5,277 nucleotides of DNA. Origin: Bacillota bacterium. Lineage in GTDB: Bacteria > Bacillota > DSM-12270 > Thermacetogeniales > Thermacetogeniaceae. The notes beneath the pieces were generated by a model. It saw nothing but the letters and a program-made list of their open reading frames with translations, ran no database searches and was not told the DNA's origin. Shown here one piece after another: positions 1 to 5,277 of the stretch. The translations under genes were made by a program, and so were the position numbers. The stretch is taken from contig DAOURU010000098.1 in the NCBI GenBank assembly GCA_030627585.1, forward strand, positions 1 through 5,277, given 5' to 3'. How positions within the stretch are numbered: position 1 is the stretch's first letter; every line of letters begins with the position of its first letter.

Positions 1-487
1 GGCAGGCCAATCTTAGAGCTTCATCCCCGATTACCAAAGCCGCGTCCGGGTCCCCCCACCAGGGAGAAACACCCGGCGGGCGGGTGAAAAGCTCGACCTT
101 GATCCCGTAAAACCGGGCCAGGAGGATCTGGAGCAGGATAATGCTTGTGGCAGAATAGGGAGTGAGAGAAACGCGGCGCCCCGCGAGTTTTGAAATCGGA
201 ACCCTGCTCAGCAAAGCCACGCTCCAGACCGCCCCGTCGCTGGCGATTGACAGGCCGGGCAAAACCACACAGTCATCCCGCTGGCGGGCGTACGCAATTG
301 AAGAAACAGCCGTAACTTCAAGCTCCCCTGCAGCCAGCAGGCTGTTTAAGCGGCTGGGATGATCGGCGACGATTTGGGCCGGAATCCGAACGAGGTCGTT
401 CTCCAGGGCGTAAAAAACAGGAAGACAGTTAATGTAACCAATCCTTCCAAGCCGGGGCTTTTCCGCATTACCCACCTCTTTTACCAT
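1..487 (-). CDS. mqnA: Chorismate dehydratase MqnA (3' end cut by window edge)
   Basis: The protein dehydrates chorismate to 3-enolpyruvylbenzoate, the first step of the futalosine route to menaquinone, in the cytoplasm. I translated the minus strand by hand: 162 codons are open from the ATG at 487 to the window edge, against roughly 270-290 residues for the family, so about the N-terminal 60% is present. Family hallmarks visible are GRIGYINCLPVFYAL (about residues 14-28), LNSLLAAGELEVTAVSSIAYA (48-67), LPGLSIASDGAVWSV (76-90), a TPYSATS loop (109-115), and GD...ALVIGDEAL (145-158). These are the substrate-binding segments of this periplasmic-binding-protein-like fold. It starts about 20 bases after the mqnE stop, so the two are almost certainly cotranscribed. 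The start is uncertain: GGAG lies directly against the ATG at 487, whereas it is 12 bases from an in-frame GTG at 475. The family call is secure. Confidence 0.93.
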   Translation of the reverse strand, partial: MVKEVGNAEKPRLGRIGYINCLPVFYALENDLVRIPAQIVADHPSRLNSLLAAGELEVTAVSSIAYARQRDDCVVLPGLSIASDGAVWSVALLSRVPISKLAGRRVSLTPYSATSIILLQILLARFYGIKVELFTRPPGVSPWWGDPDAALVIGDEALRLAC

Positions 488-507
488 CTCCAGGCCGGTT
501 TTGCTTG

Positions 508-1680
508 TTAGTCGTAGCGCTTGATGACATTGTAAAGGGTGTCCCGCTCCACGGGAACCCGCTCTGCCTCTCGAATCATAGCCAGGAAGATATCCGCAGG
601 CTGGTACTGGGGTGTCTCCGCCCCGGCGTCATGCGCGATCCGTTCCTCCCGCACCGTTCCGTCCAGGTCGTTCGCCCCGAAGCTCAAGGTGATCTGGGCG
701 AGCTTGGGAGTGAGCATGATCCAAAAGGATTTAATGGCGAAGAAGTTATCAAGCAGGAGGCGAGCAAGGGCGATGGTCTTTAAGTCATCGTAGCCGGAGG
801 TGCGGGGCAAATGGGATAAAGCGGTGTTTTCCGGGTGAAACGGAAGCGGAATAAAGGCCAGGAAGCCCCCGGTCTCATCCTGAAGCTCCCGGAGCCGGAG
901 CAAATGGTCCACCCTGTCCGGGATCTCTTCGATGTGGCCGTAAAGCATGGTGGCATTTGTGCGGAATCCCAGGCGGTGGGCGGTGGCGTGCACCTCCAGC
1001 CAGCGCTCCCCGCTGATCTTCCGGGAGCAGATGCGCCGGCGCACCGCCGGATTGAAGATCTCTGCGCCTCCGCCCGGGAGGGAGCCCAGACCGGCCTCCC
1101 GCAGCCGCATCAAAACCTCTTCAAGGCTGAGGCCGGAAATTTCGCTCAGGAAATCAATCTCTACGGCATCAAAGGCCTGGATGTGGGCCCCGGGCAGGCT
1201 CTTTCTCACTGTTGCCAGCATTTCTTCGTAGTACGTAAAAGGCAAGGCCGGGTTCAAGCCGCCTACAATATGGACCTCCGCCGGTTGACAGGCCCGGGCC
1301 TCTTCCATTTTCGCCGCGATCTCATCGCGCGTTAAGGTATAGGCGCCGGGAGCCTCTGCCGGGCGCCCGAAAGCGCAAAAAAGACATAGGTTGCGGCAGA
1401 CATTTGTATGATTGAGGTGAACGTTGTTGATAAAATAAACCTCGTCTCCCGCCTTACGGCGCCTTGCGTAATCGGCGAGATAGCCAAGGGTCAAAAGGTC
1501 GTTGGATTCCCAGAGCCGGATCCCGTCCGCCCTGCTTAAGCGCCGTCCCGTCAGAACTTTCTCCGCAATTTCTCCCAGCGGCCCCTCCAGAATCGAAGCG
1601 AGGAATGCGCCGCCTGCTCTGTTTTCCTCTTCCTGCGCTCTTTCCCGGCAAACTTCCCGGGAACGACCCTCCATCCTCAT
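508..1680 (-). CDS. mqnE: Aminodeoxyfutalosine synthase MqnE (radical SAM)
   Basis: This enzyme joins the 5'-deoxyadenosyl group of SAM to 3-enolpyruvylbenzoate and releases CO2, giving 6-amino-6-deoxyfutalosine in menaquinone biosynthesis. The 390-residue protein carries the radical-SAM CX3CX2C cluster motif at Cys95, Cys99 and Cys102 within HTNVCRNLCLFCAF. It is followed by HIVGGLNP (137-144), LPGGGAEIF (201-209), NATMLYGHIE (242-251), FIPLPFHPENT (276-286) and FGANDLDGT (334-342). The segment DDLKTIALARLLLDN (298-312) and the GGGAEIF context fit MqnE better than the paralogue MqnC, which acts later in the pathway. The first about 30 residues, rich in Arg and Glu, extend beyond the usual start. 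AGGGAG at 1685-1690, about 4 bases before the ATG at 1680, supports that start; a second ATG two codons in is the alternative. Most family members read GGLHP where this one has GGLNP. It lies 81 bases after the MTAP-like gene and 20 bases before mqnA. Confidence 0.93.
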   Translation of the reverse strand: MRMEGRSREVCRERAQEEENRAGGAFLASILEGPLGEIAEKVLTGRRLSRADGIRLWESNDLLTLGYLADYARRRKAGDEVYFINNVHLNHTNVCRNLCLFCAFGRPAEAPGAYTLTRDEIAAKMEEARACQPAEVHIVGGLNPALPFTYYEEMLATVRKSLPGAHIQAFDAVEIDFLSEISGLSLEEVLMRLREAGLGSLPGGGAEIFNPAVRRRICSRKISGERWLEVHATAHRLGFRTNATMLYGHIEEIPDRVDHLLRLRELQDETGGFLAFIPLPFHPENTALSHLPRTSGYDDLKTIALARLLLDNFFAIKSFWIMLTPKLAQITLSFGANDLDGTVREERIAHDAGAETPQYQPADIFLAMIREAERVPVERDTLYNVIKRYD

Positions 1681-1761
1681 TTCTCTCCCTTTCTCAAGAT
1701 CCTCTATTCATGAACCAGCTTCTTCTTCAACAGCGGGTTGCCCGCTCTCTTCACACTGACT

Positions 1762-2757
1762 CTATACGCTCTGGTCGCGCAGTAAAGTGGGTTTGCGGAG
1801 CCCGGAACAGCCGCAAGAAATATCGCCGTTCGTTTTCGGGCCGCTTATCCGGCCGTTCAAAGGGATCTCCGTCAAGACTTGAAGCAGCAAACGCCCCAGC
1901 GAAGCGGCCTGATTAAAGAAAATATCGCGCAACACCCCGTAGTCCCAGGGCTTAACCACGCCCTCCCCGTAGTTCACGACCACGTAGATGCCGGCATAGC
2001 AGGCCCCGATTTCGCGGGCGAGGTAAACTTCAGGGCACAGGGTTTGACCGACCACGTCCCCTCCCCACTGGCGGAACATACTCACTTCCGCAGGACTTTC
2101 AAAGTGGCGCCCATCAGTGACCACATAAGTTCCCCGCGGGAAAACCCTCCCGTGAGTCCAGGTTTTAGCAGTCTCCGCCAGAGTACGGTGTATCAAAGGG
2201 CAGATCGCCTGGCGCATAACGCAGAGATAATCCTCTTCCAGGCTGACATCCCGCCGCAGGGAAAAATCTAAATAATCCGTCGGGATCACCAGATCGAGGG
2301 GATCCAGGAGGGGGTTCACGCTTCCCACTCCCCCCTCTGCAACGATCTTTTTGACCCCCGCTTTTTTAAAGACCCAAAATAAACGCCGGGAGGCGTCACC
2401 CCAGGAAACCCCGGGCCGGCGCCCGTGCATTTTCACCGTTAAAACCCGACGCGGGGGGCCGGTGGGAAGCAAAAACAGCTTCAAAGGCGCGCTCGCGCCA
2501 AAAGGTGTTTCCGCAACCAGATCCCGCGCCACGACACGGACCCCGGGCATGCTTAAATCATCAGGAAAGTTGAGAGAAAATGTTCCCGATCCCCCGATCA
2601 GGGCCAGTTCGGCCTGCGGGATCTCCTGCTCCCTGCTGCTCGCCTGCTCCGGGCTGCTGCGCTCCGGGCCGCTGTTTTGCCCTTTTCCCGAAGAAGCAGT
2701 TTTTTCAATTTTCGGTTTCCCGGCGCAGGCGCCCTCTAAGTGATGATCCTGCGGCAT
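1762..2757 (-). CDS. Divergent MTAP/PNP-family nucleoside phosphorylase-like protein in the mqn cluster
   Basis: The fold is that of the purine nucleoside phosphorylase / methylthioadenosine phosphorylase family. Seen directly: the glycine loop LALIGGSGTF (51-60), GGVGSVNP (142-149), IPTDYLDFSLRRD (158-170), and a long block from GTYVVTDG (209) through MFRQWGGDV (227-235) to PEVYLAREIGACYAGI (242-257). By-eye alignment with human MTAP shows unusual replacements. The phosphate-binding Arg-His of RHG becomes Met110-His111, the TTACGS loop becomes EGGVGS, and the purine-reading TDYDCW becomes VNYGEG (261-266). Thr239 and Glu243 are kept. The roughly 48-residue N-terminus is hydrophilic and low in complexity, and the C-terminal 30 residues (containing CGC) look non-family. 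The start is supported by GGGTGA at 2763-2768, 5 bases before the ATG, and no nearer in-frame start precedes the domain. Upstream of mqnE and mqnA, it may remove the purine from (amino)futalosine; that role is inference. Ordinary purine or MTA salvage is the alternative. Confidence 0.8.
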   Translation of the reverse strand: MPQDHHLEGACAGKPKIEKTASSGKGQNSGPERSSPEQASSREQEIPQAELALIGGSGTFSLNFPDDLSMPGVRVVARDLVAETPFGASAPLKLFLLPTGPPRRVLTVKMHGRRPGVSWGDASRRLFWVFKKAGVKKIVAEGGVGSVNPLLDPLDLVIPTDYLDFSLRRDVSLEEDYLCVMRQAICPLIHRTLAETAKTWTHGRVFPRGTYVVTDGRHFESPAEVSMFRQWGGDVVGQTLCPEVYLAREIGACYAGIYVVVNYGEGVVKPWDYGVLRDIFFNQAASLGRLLLQVLTEIPLNGRISGPKTNGDISCGCSGLRKPTLLRDQSV

Positions 2758-2762
2758 CTATC

Positions 2763-2768
2763 TCACCC
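2763..2768 (-). promoter_or_regulatory. Ribosome binding site of the MTAP-like gene
   Basis: On the minus strand GGGTGA lies 5 bases before the ATG at 2757. It matters because it supports translation of the odd, low-complexity N-terminal extension instead of a start near the conserved domain. Confidence 0.55.
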
Positions 2769-2779
2769 GTACCCTGCCA

Positions 2780-2809
2780 ATAATTCTTGCAGCCTGCTCA
2801 ACCTTTCAA
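2780..2809 (-). promoter_or_regulatory. Possible sigma-A-type promoter for the MTAP-like/mqnE/mqnA set
   Basis: Read on the minus strand, TTGAAA (2804-2809) matches the -35 consensus at five of six positions. It is followed after 18 bases by AATTAT (2780-2785), a four-of-six match to the -10 box. Transcription would begin near 2773, giving a very short leader that still contains the ribosome binding site. It is found by eye only, with imperfect boxes and a slightly long spacer. Confidence 0.35.
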
Positions 2810-3064
2810 TGTTTCGCTATCTCCACACCTTTTTCCTTCAAATCTTTCATTCTCTACGTTGATATGAATAGTCGCTTTCTTGGCAGCGTCGGTAGCTTTT
2901 ACCAGCACCTCCCTGAGGCCTTTCCGTTGAAACGGCTGCCTCCAGGCGTTACGGAAAAACCGTTTAAAAATCGCGTAGGGCAGATCAAAAACGGCTTAGT
3001 TATGGCAAAATTTTGGCCGAAACGTGAGTTTATCATGCTTGGGTACGTATGTCCACATGCTTAG
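2798..3064 (-). pseudogene. Possible unidentified gene remnant (interrupted reading frame)
   Basis: On the minus strand one frame reads openly from 2995 down to a TGA at 2798-2800. Its composition looks protein-like: it includes AVFDLPYAIFKRFFRNAWR and then LREVLVKATDAAKKATIHIN. It has no ATG at its beginning, only an internal GTG. The same frame continues upstream through a TAA (2996-2998) into a further 20 codons beginning ATG at 3058, so the whole would be a gene broken by a nonsense codon. I do not recognise the family. The basic, aromatic-rich segment recalls the tail of a transposase, but this is only an impression. The opposite strand also has a 66-codon frame here (2864-3064) with no ribosome binding site, so chance openness on both strands is possible. 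Confidence 0.25.
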
Positions 3065-3118
3065 GAACGGTGGAATTTCATGCGCGCGGCAGGAATAGAA
3101 GCAGGAAAACAGAAGAAA

Positions 3119-3124
3119 TATAAT
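3119..3124 (+). promoter_or_regulatory. Possible -10 box for the CMD-like gene
   Basis: An exact TATAAT sits about 40 bases before the GTG start at 3164, placing transcription start near 3131. At the usual 17-base spacing the -35 region reads TAGAAG, which matches poorly. If real, this promoter would be weak or activator-dependent. Confidence 0.4.
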
Positions 3125-3148
3125 CATGAGTCAAGCACCATCATAATG

Positions 3149-3156
3149 AGGAGGTG
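3149..3156 (+). promoter_or_regulatory. Strong ribosome binding site that fixes the GTG start at 3164
   Basis: AGGAGGTG is a full anti-16S match, ending 7 bases before the GTG at 3164. There is no ATG alternative at this distance, so the GTG start is well supported. Confidence 0.8.
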
Positions 3157-3163
3157 AAGCCAG

Positions 3164-3472
3164 GTGAAACCGACACCCCCGCCCTTTGTCCAGCAGATTA
3201 AAAAGCGCGACCCGGAATTATACCAAGCAATAGTAAAAATTATCGAACTGGCCATGACCCCCGGGGCACTCGATGCGAAAACGAAAACCTTTATTGCCCT
3301 CGCCCTGGATGCCTATATCGGTTCGGAGCGCGGTGTCATGGCGCTGTCGAACCGCGCCCGCGAGCTGGGAGCAACAGATCAGGAAATAAACGAAGTCCTG
3401 CGCATCGCTTACTACGTCTCGGGTTCTAAAACTCTTGCCACCGGCAACAATGCTTTCCCGGCACAAAGTTAA
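3164..3472 (+). CDS. Carboxymuconolactone decarboxylase/AhpD-like small protein without the redox cysteines
   Basis: The 102-residue protein has the length and helical layout of a single CMD/AhpD domain: DPELYQAIVKIIELAM (16-31), then LDAKTKTFIALALDAYIGSERG (36-57), then ALSNRARELGATDQEINEVLRIAYYVSG (60-87). The segment RARELGATDQEINEVL is the most typical part of the family. In AhpD-type members a CxxC and a downstream His precede it and act in peroxide or disulfide chemistry. By alignment, Ser54 and Gly57 replace the cysteines and Leu61 replaces the His, and the protein has no cysteine at all. It is therefore unlikely to be an AhpD-type reductase; its reaction, if any, is unknown. The start is GTG with an excellent ribosome binding site. 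It has its own terminator, so it appears to be monocistronic. No signal peptide or membrane segment is visible. Confidence 0.85.
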   Translation: MKPTPPPFVQQIKKRDPELYQAIVKIIELAMTPGALDAKTKTFIALALDAYIGSERGVMALSNRARELGATDQEINEVLRIAYYVSGSKTLATGNNAFPAQS

Positions 3473-3506
3473 AAAGAGGAAAATGCAAAGCATGAAAAAA
3501 TTTGAA

Positions 3507-3543
3507 AACCCGGGTGGCTGGCGGAAGCCCCGGGTTGATTTTT
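3507..3543 (+). terminator. Intrinsic terminator after the CMD-like gene
   Basis: AACCCGGG (3507-3514) pairs perfectly with CCCGGGTT (3529-3536). The stem is extended by GCT/AGC (3517-3519 with 3526-3528) across a two-base bulge, and the loop is GGCGGA. A short run of five T follows (3539-3543). It lies 35 bases after the stop of the CMD-like gene and should separate it from the antiporter gene. Confidence 0.75.
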
Positions 3544-3569
3544 AAAAGCTGCTTCAAACATCAGAAAAC

Positions 3570-3614
3570 AAAAAAAGCCCCCTTTACCCATGCAGGAGCA
3601 GCCAGGCCTGGGGC
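3570..3614 (-). terminator. Possible minus-strand terminator or leader hairpin before the antiporter gene
   Basis: GCCCC (3577-3581) can pair with GGGGC (3610-3614) around a long loop that includes the palindrome CCAGGCCTGG. Seven A residues (3570-3576) lie just to the left, so on the minus strand this reads as hairpin plus T7. No minus-strand gene ends here, so it may instead be a folded 5' leader of the plus-strand antiporter mRNA. The five-pair stem is weak. Confidence 0.25.
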
Positions 3615-3656
3615 AGGAAAGGATATACAAAGAAAAAATCAAAAAGAGGTTATCTG

Positions 3657-4613
3657 ATGGAACTGATCTTGTGGAGCATTGTATTTGTTGTCAGTTTAGC
3701 CGCTTTAATTAAAGCCTCGGATTATTTCACGGAAGCCGCTGAAAAAACCGGGCTGCACTTCAGGATCCCGACCTTTATCGTCGGAGCAACCATTGTTGGT
3801 TTGGGCACCTCCCTCCCGGAGCTGATTTCCTCTACTCTGGCGGTCTACTCGGGAGCAACGGAGATCGTTGCCGGCAATGTCGTGGGGTCCAACATCGCCA
3901 ACATCTTTTTTGTTTTGGGCTTTACCGCTTTAATAGGAAAACGCCTCATCATCTCGTACGCCCGGAGCCACGCAGACCTCCCCTTCCTGGTGGGGTCGGC
4001 TCTCCTGATTGCACTGGCGGCCCTGGACGGCAGTTTCACCTGGCCGGAGGGTTTGCTTTGCCTGGGCGGCCTCTTCATTTATATGAGTTCGATCATTCAA
4101 CGCAGCCGACATGTTGAAAGCGTTGGAGAAATTGAAGGCCGGCCGGGAGAGCCTGAAAAAGAGAGATTGGGCTTTACAGTGATCCTGCTCCTCATTATAA
4201 GTCCTGTTTTTATCTACCTGGGGGCCAGGTATACCGTAGAAGCAATCATCCGGCTCTCCGAAATTTTAAAAATTGGAAAAGAGGTAATCGCCATCAGCGC
4301 GGTTTCCCTCGGCACATCTCTCCCCGAATTAAGTGTCAGCCTCACTGCGAGACTGAAAGGCAACCCGGAGATTGCGGTAGGAAACATTTTCGGATCCAAT
4401 ATTTTTAACAGTTTTGCGGTAATGGGGCTCCCCTCGTTAATCAAGCCGCTGGCCATTCCCGGCAGCATCCTCAATCTCGGCCTTCCCACAATGATCGGAG
4501 CAACCATCCTCTACTTCTTTATTACCCAGGATGGAGAGATTACCAAATGGGAGGGAGCGTTGCTTTTAATTTTTTACGGGTTTTTCCTGGGAAAATTATT
4601 TAATTTATTTTAA
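3657..4613 (+). CDS. Ca2+/cation antiporter, CaCA family (YrbG-like sodium/calcium exchanger)
   Basis: This is an integral inner-membrane exchanger that moves Ca2+ (or a related cation) against Na+, H+ or K+. The 318-residue length and two inverted alpha-repeats are typical. Alpha-1 has GLGTSLPE (48-55) and GNVVGSNIANIFFVLG (73-88); alpha-2 has SLGTSLPE (217-224) and GNIFGSNIFNSFAVMG (242-257). Glu55 and Glu224 correspond to the ion-binding acidic residues of structurally studied exchangers such as NCX_Mj. About ten hydrophobic segments are visible, with a charged loop at about 149-171 between the two halves. The ATG is preceded by AGAGG (3645-3649) at 7 bases. The family is certain; the ions used cannot be read from the sequence. 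It stands alone between the terminator at 3507 and the inverted repeat at 4658. No convincing promoter was found in its 184-base upstream gap. Confidence 0.93.
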   Translation: MELILWSIVFVVSLAALIKASDYFTEAAEKTGLHFRIPTFIVGATIVGLGTSLPELISSTLAVYSGATEIVAGNVVGSNIANIFFVLGFTALIGKRLIISYARSHADLPFLVGSALLIALAALDGSFTWPEGLLCLGGLFIYMSSIIQRSRHVESVGEIEGRPGEPEKERLGFTVILLLIISPVFIYLGARYTVEAIIRLSEILKIGKEVIAISAVSLGTSLPELSVSLTARLKGNPEIAVGNIFGSNIFNSFAVMGLPSLIKPLAIPGSILNLGLPTMIGATILYFFITQDGEITKWEGALLLIFYGFFLGKLFNLF

Positions 4614-4657
4614 TGTGAAACTTTTCCTGAGAACTGAAGCTGGTGAAAACAGGTTGT

Positions 4658-4691
4658 TGCTCAGCCTGAACCGTGTTGCTCAGGCTGAGCA
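4658..4691. terminator. Perfect 12-bp inverted repeat between convergent genes, probable shared terminator
   Basis: TGCTCAGCCTGA (4658-4669) is the exact reverse complement of TCAGGCTGAGCA (4680-4691), with a 10-base loop. It lies 44 bases after the antiporter stop on one strand and 27 bases after the argH stop on the other, as expected for a bidirectional terminator. Neither side has a proper T run (TTTT occurs about 8 bases out on the minus strand), so termination would be non-canonical. Confidence 0.5.
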
Positions 4692-4718
4692 GTATAAACG
4701 TTTCTTGGGCCTGCCGCT

Positions 4719-5277
4719 TTAAAAGGAGTGAGCGCGCGCTTCCTCGAGCCATTTTGTGAGCTCTGTAACGGCGCGGGTTACGGCAGCAGGCGCGGGTCCC
4801 CCGGGGACGGCGCGCCGCGCCACGCAGGTCTGGATCTCCAGGTAAGCGTAGAGATCGGAACCAAAGGCCGGGGAAAAGGTGCGGTACTCCTCGAGAGACA
4901 GGTCCTCCAGCCGCTTCCCGGCAGCGAGGCAGTGAAGCACCACCTTCCCCGTGATTGCGTGGGCCTCCCGGAAGCTGATCCCCTGACGCACCAGGTAATC
5001 GGCCAGATCGGTGGCGTTCGTAAAACTTTCTCCGGCAGCAGCCAGCATTCGATCCTTGTCGATGGTTAAGGTTTCCACCAGCGGAATGAAAATCTCGACA
5101 CAGCCTTTGACGCTATCAACGGTATCGAAAAGGGCCTCTTTGTCCTCCTGGAGGTCCTTGTTGTAGGCAAGGGGAAGCCCTTTGAGGACGGTCAACAGGG
5201 CCACAAGGTGCCCGTAGACCCGCCCTGTTTTCCCCCGCACCAGTTCTGCCACATCGGGGTTCTTCTTCTGGGGCATA
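4719..5277 (-). CDS. argH: Argininosuccinate lyase ArgH, C-terminal part (5' end beyond window)
   Basis: The enzyme splits argininosuccinate into arginine and fumarate, the last step of arginine biosynthesis, as a cytoplasmic homotetramer. The visible 185 residues begin inside the fumarase/aspartase superfamily signature GSSxMPQKKNPD: MPQKKNPDVAEL is present, while the catalytic serine just before it lies off the right edge. Then come the conserved KGLPLAYNKDLQEDKE (about 32-47), the C-terminal-domain block FTNATDLADYLVRQGISFREAHAI beginning near residue 85, and a glycine-proline segment (PGGPAPAAV) corresponding to the usual GGTAPEAV tail. The Met at 5276 is internal, not a start. The gene ends with TAA at 4719-4721. 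Family members are about 460 residues, so some 60% is missing. Any argG partner would lie further right, outside the window. Confidence 0.95.
   Translation of the reverse strand, partial: MPQKKNPDVAELVRGKTGRVYGHLVALLTVLKGLPLAYNKDLQEDKEALFDTVDSVKGCVEIFIPLVETLTIDKDRMLAAAGESFTNATDLADYLVRQGISFREAHAITGKVVLHCLAAGKRLEDLSLEEYRTFSPAFGSDLYAYLEIQTCVARRAVPGGPAPAAVTRAVTELTKWLEEARAHSF

Noticed and set aside
835..1335. Plus-strand 166-codon open frame
   Set aside because: It lies wholly antisense to mqnE, which has all family motifs, and it has no ribosome binding site or recognisable domain.
508..1680. Assignment as MqnC instead of MqnE
   Set aside because: Both are radical-SAM enzymes of the pathway, but the DDLKTIALARLLLDN segment, the GGGAEIF context and adjacency to mqnA fit MqnE better.
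1732..1746. Hairpin AGCGGG-TTG-CCCGCT between the MTAP-like gene and mqnE as a terminator
   Set aside because: The stem is perfect but only 6 bp, with a 3-base loop and no T run on the minus strand. The two genes look like one transcription unit.
1464..1916. Plus-strand 150-codon open frame
   Set aside because: It overlaps the 5' end of mqnE and the 3' end of the MTAP-like gene on the other strand. Its Ser/Arg/Pro-rich content is typical of an antisense frame in GC-rich DNA.
2864..3064. Plus-strand 66-codon open frame in the gene-free gap
   Set aside because: No Shine-Dalgarno sequence precedes its ATG and no domain is recognisable. The opposite strand looks at least as protein-like.
3126..3146. 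Mini-frame MSQAPS just before the CMD-like gene, as a leader peptide
   Set aside because: It has only six codons, no ribosome binding site, and no run of regulatory codons.
5274..5276. ATG before PQKKNPD as a gene start
   Set aside because: It is the Met inside the conserved GSSxMPQKKNPD signature of argininosuccinate lyase, so the gene continues beyond the right edge.

Overview
The window looks like chromosome from an anaerobic, probably thermophilic or syntrophic Clostridia-type Firmicute (Desulfotomaculum/Pelotomaculum/Moorella-like). The reasons are a strong AGGAGGTG-type ribosome binding site, moderately high GC, and futalosine-pathway menaquinone genes. This taxonomic call is inference from style and gene content, not from a database match.

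Left half (1-2757, all minus strand): a compact three-gene set, transcribed right to left. It starts with a divergent MTAP/PNP-family nucleoside phosphorylase-like gene (1762-2757), followed by mqnE, the radical-SAM aminodeoxyfutalosine synthase (508-1680), and mqnA, chorismate dehydratase (1-487, running off the left edge). MqnA dehydrates chorismate to 3-enolpyruvylbenzoate, and MqnE adds the adenosyl group of SAM to make 6-amino-6-deoxyfutalosine. The next step is cleavage of the purine from ribose. The MTAP-like protein sits where an enzyme for that step would be expected, and its active-site motifs are strongly altered. This is the most interesting point in the window.

Middle (2758-3163): about 400 bases with no confident gene. 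It holds a plausible minus-strand promoter for the mqn set, a TATAAT box for the plus-strand gene at 3164, and an open minus-strand stretch with a stop codon and no good start that may be a gene remnant.

Right half: on the plus strand, a small carboxymuconolactone decarboxylase/AhpD-like protein that lacks the usual CxxC and histidine (3164-3472), closed by an intrinsic terminator (3507-3543). Then comes a complete YrbG-type Ca2+/cation antiporter of the CaCA family (3657-4613). Facing it on the minus strand is the C-terminal part of argininosuccinate lyase argH (4719-5277), which enters from the right edge. A perfect 12-bp inverted repeat (4658-4691) lies between these convergent genes.

No mobile element, CRISPR array, tRNA or rRNA was seen.
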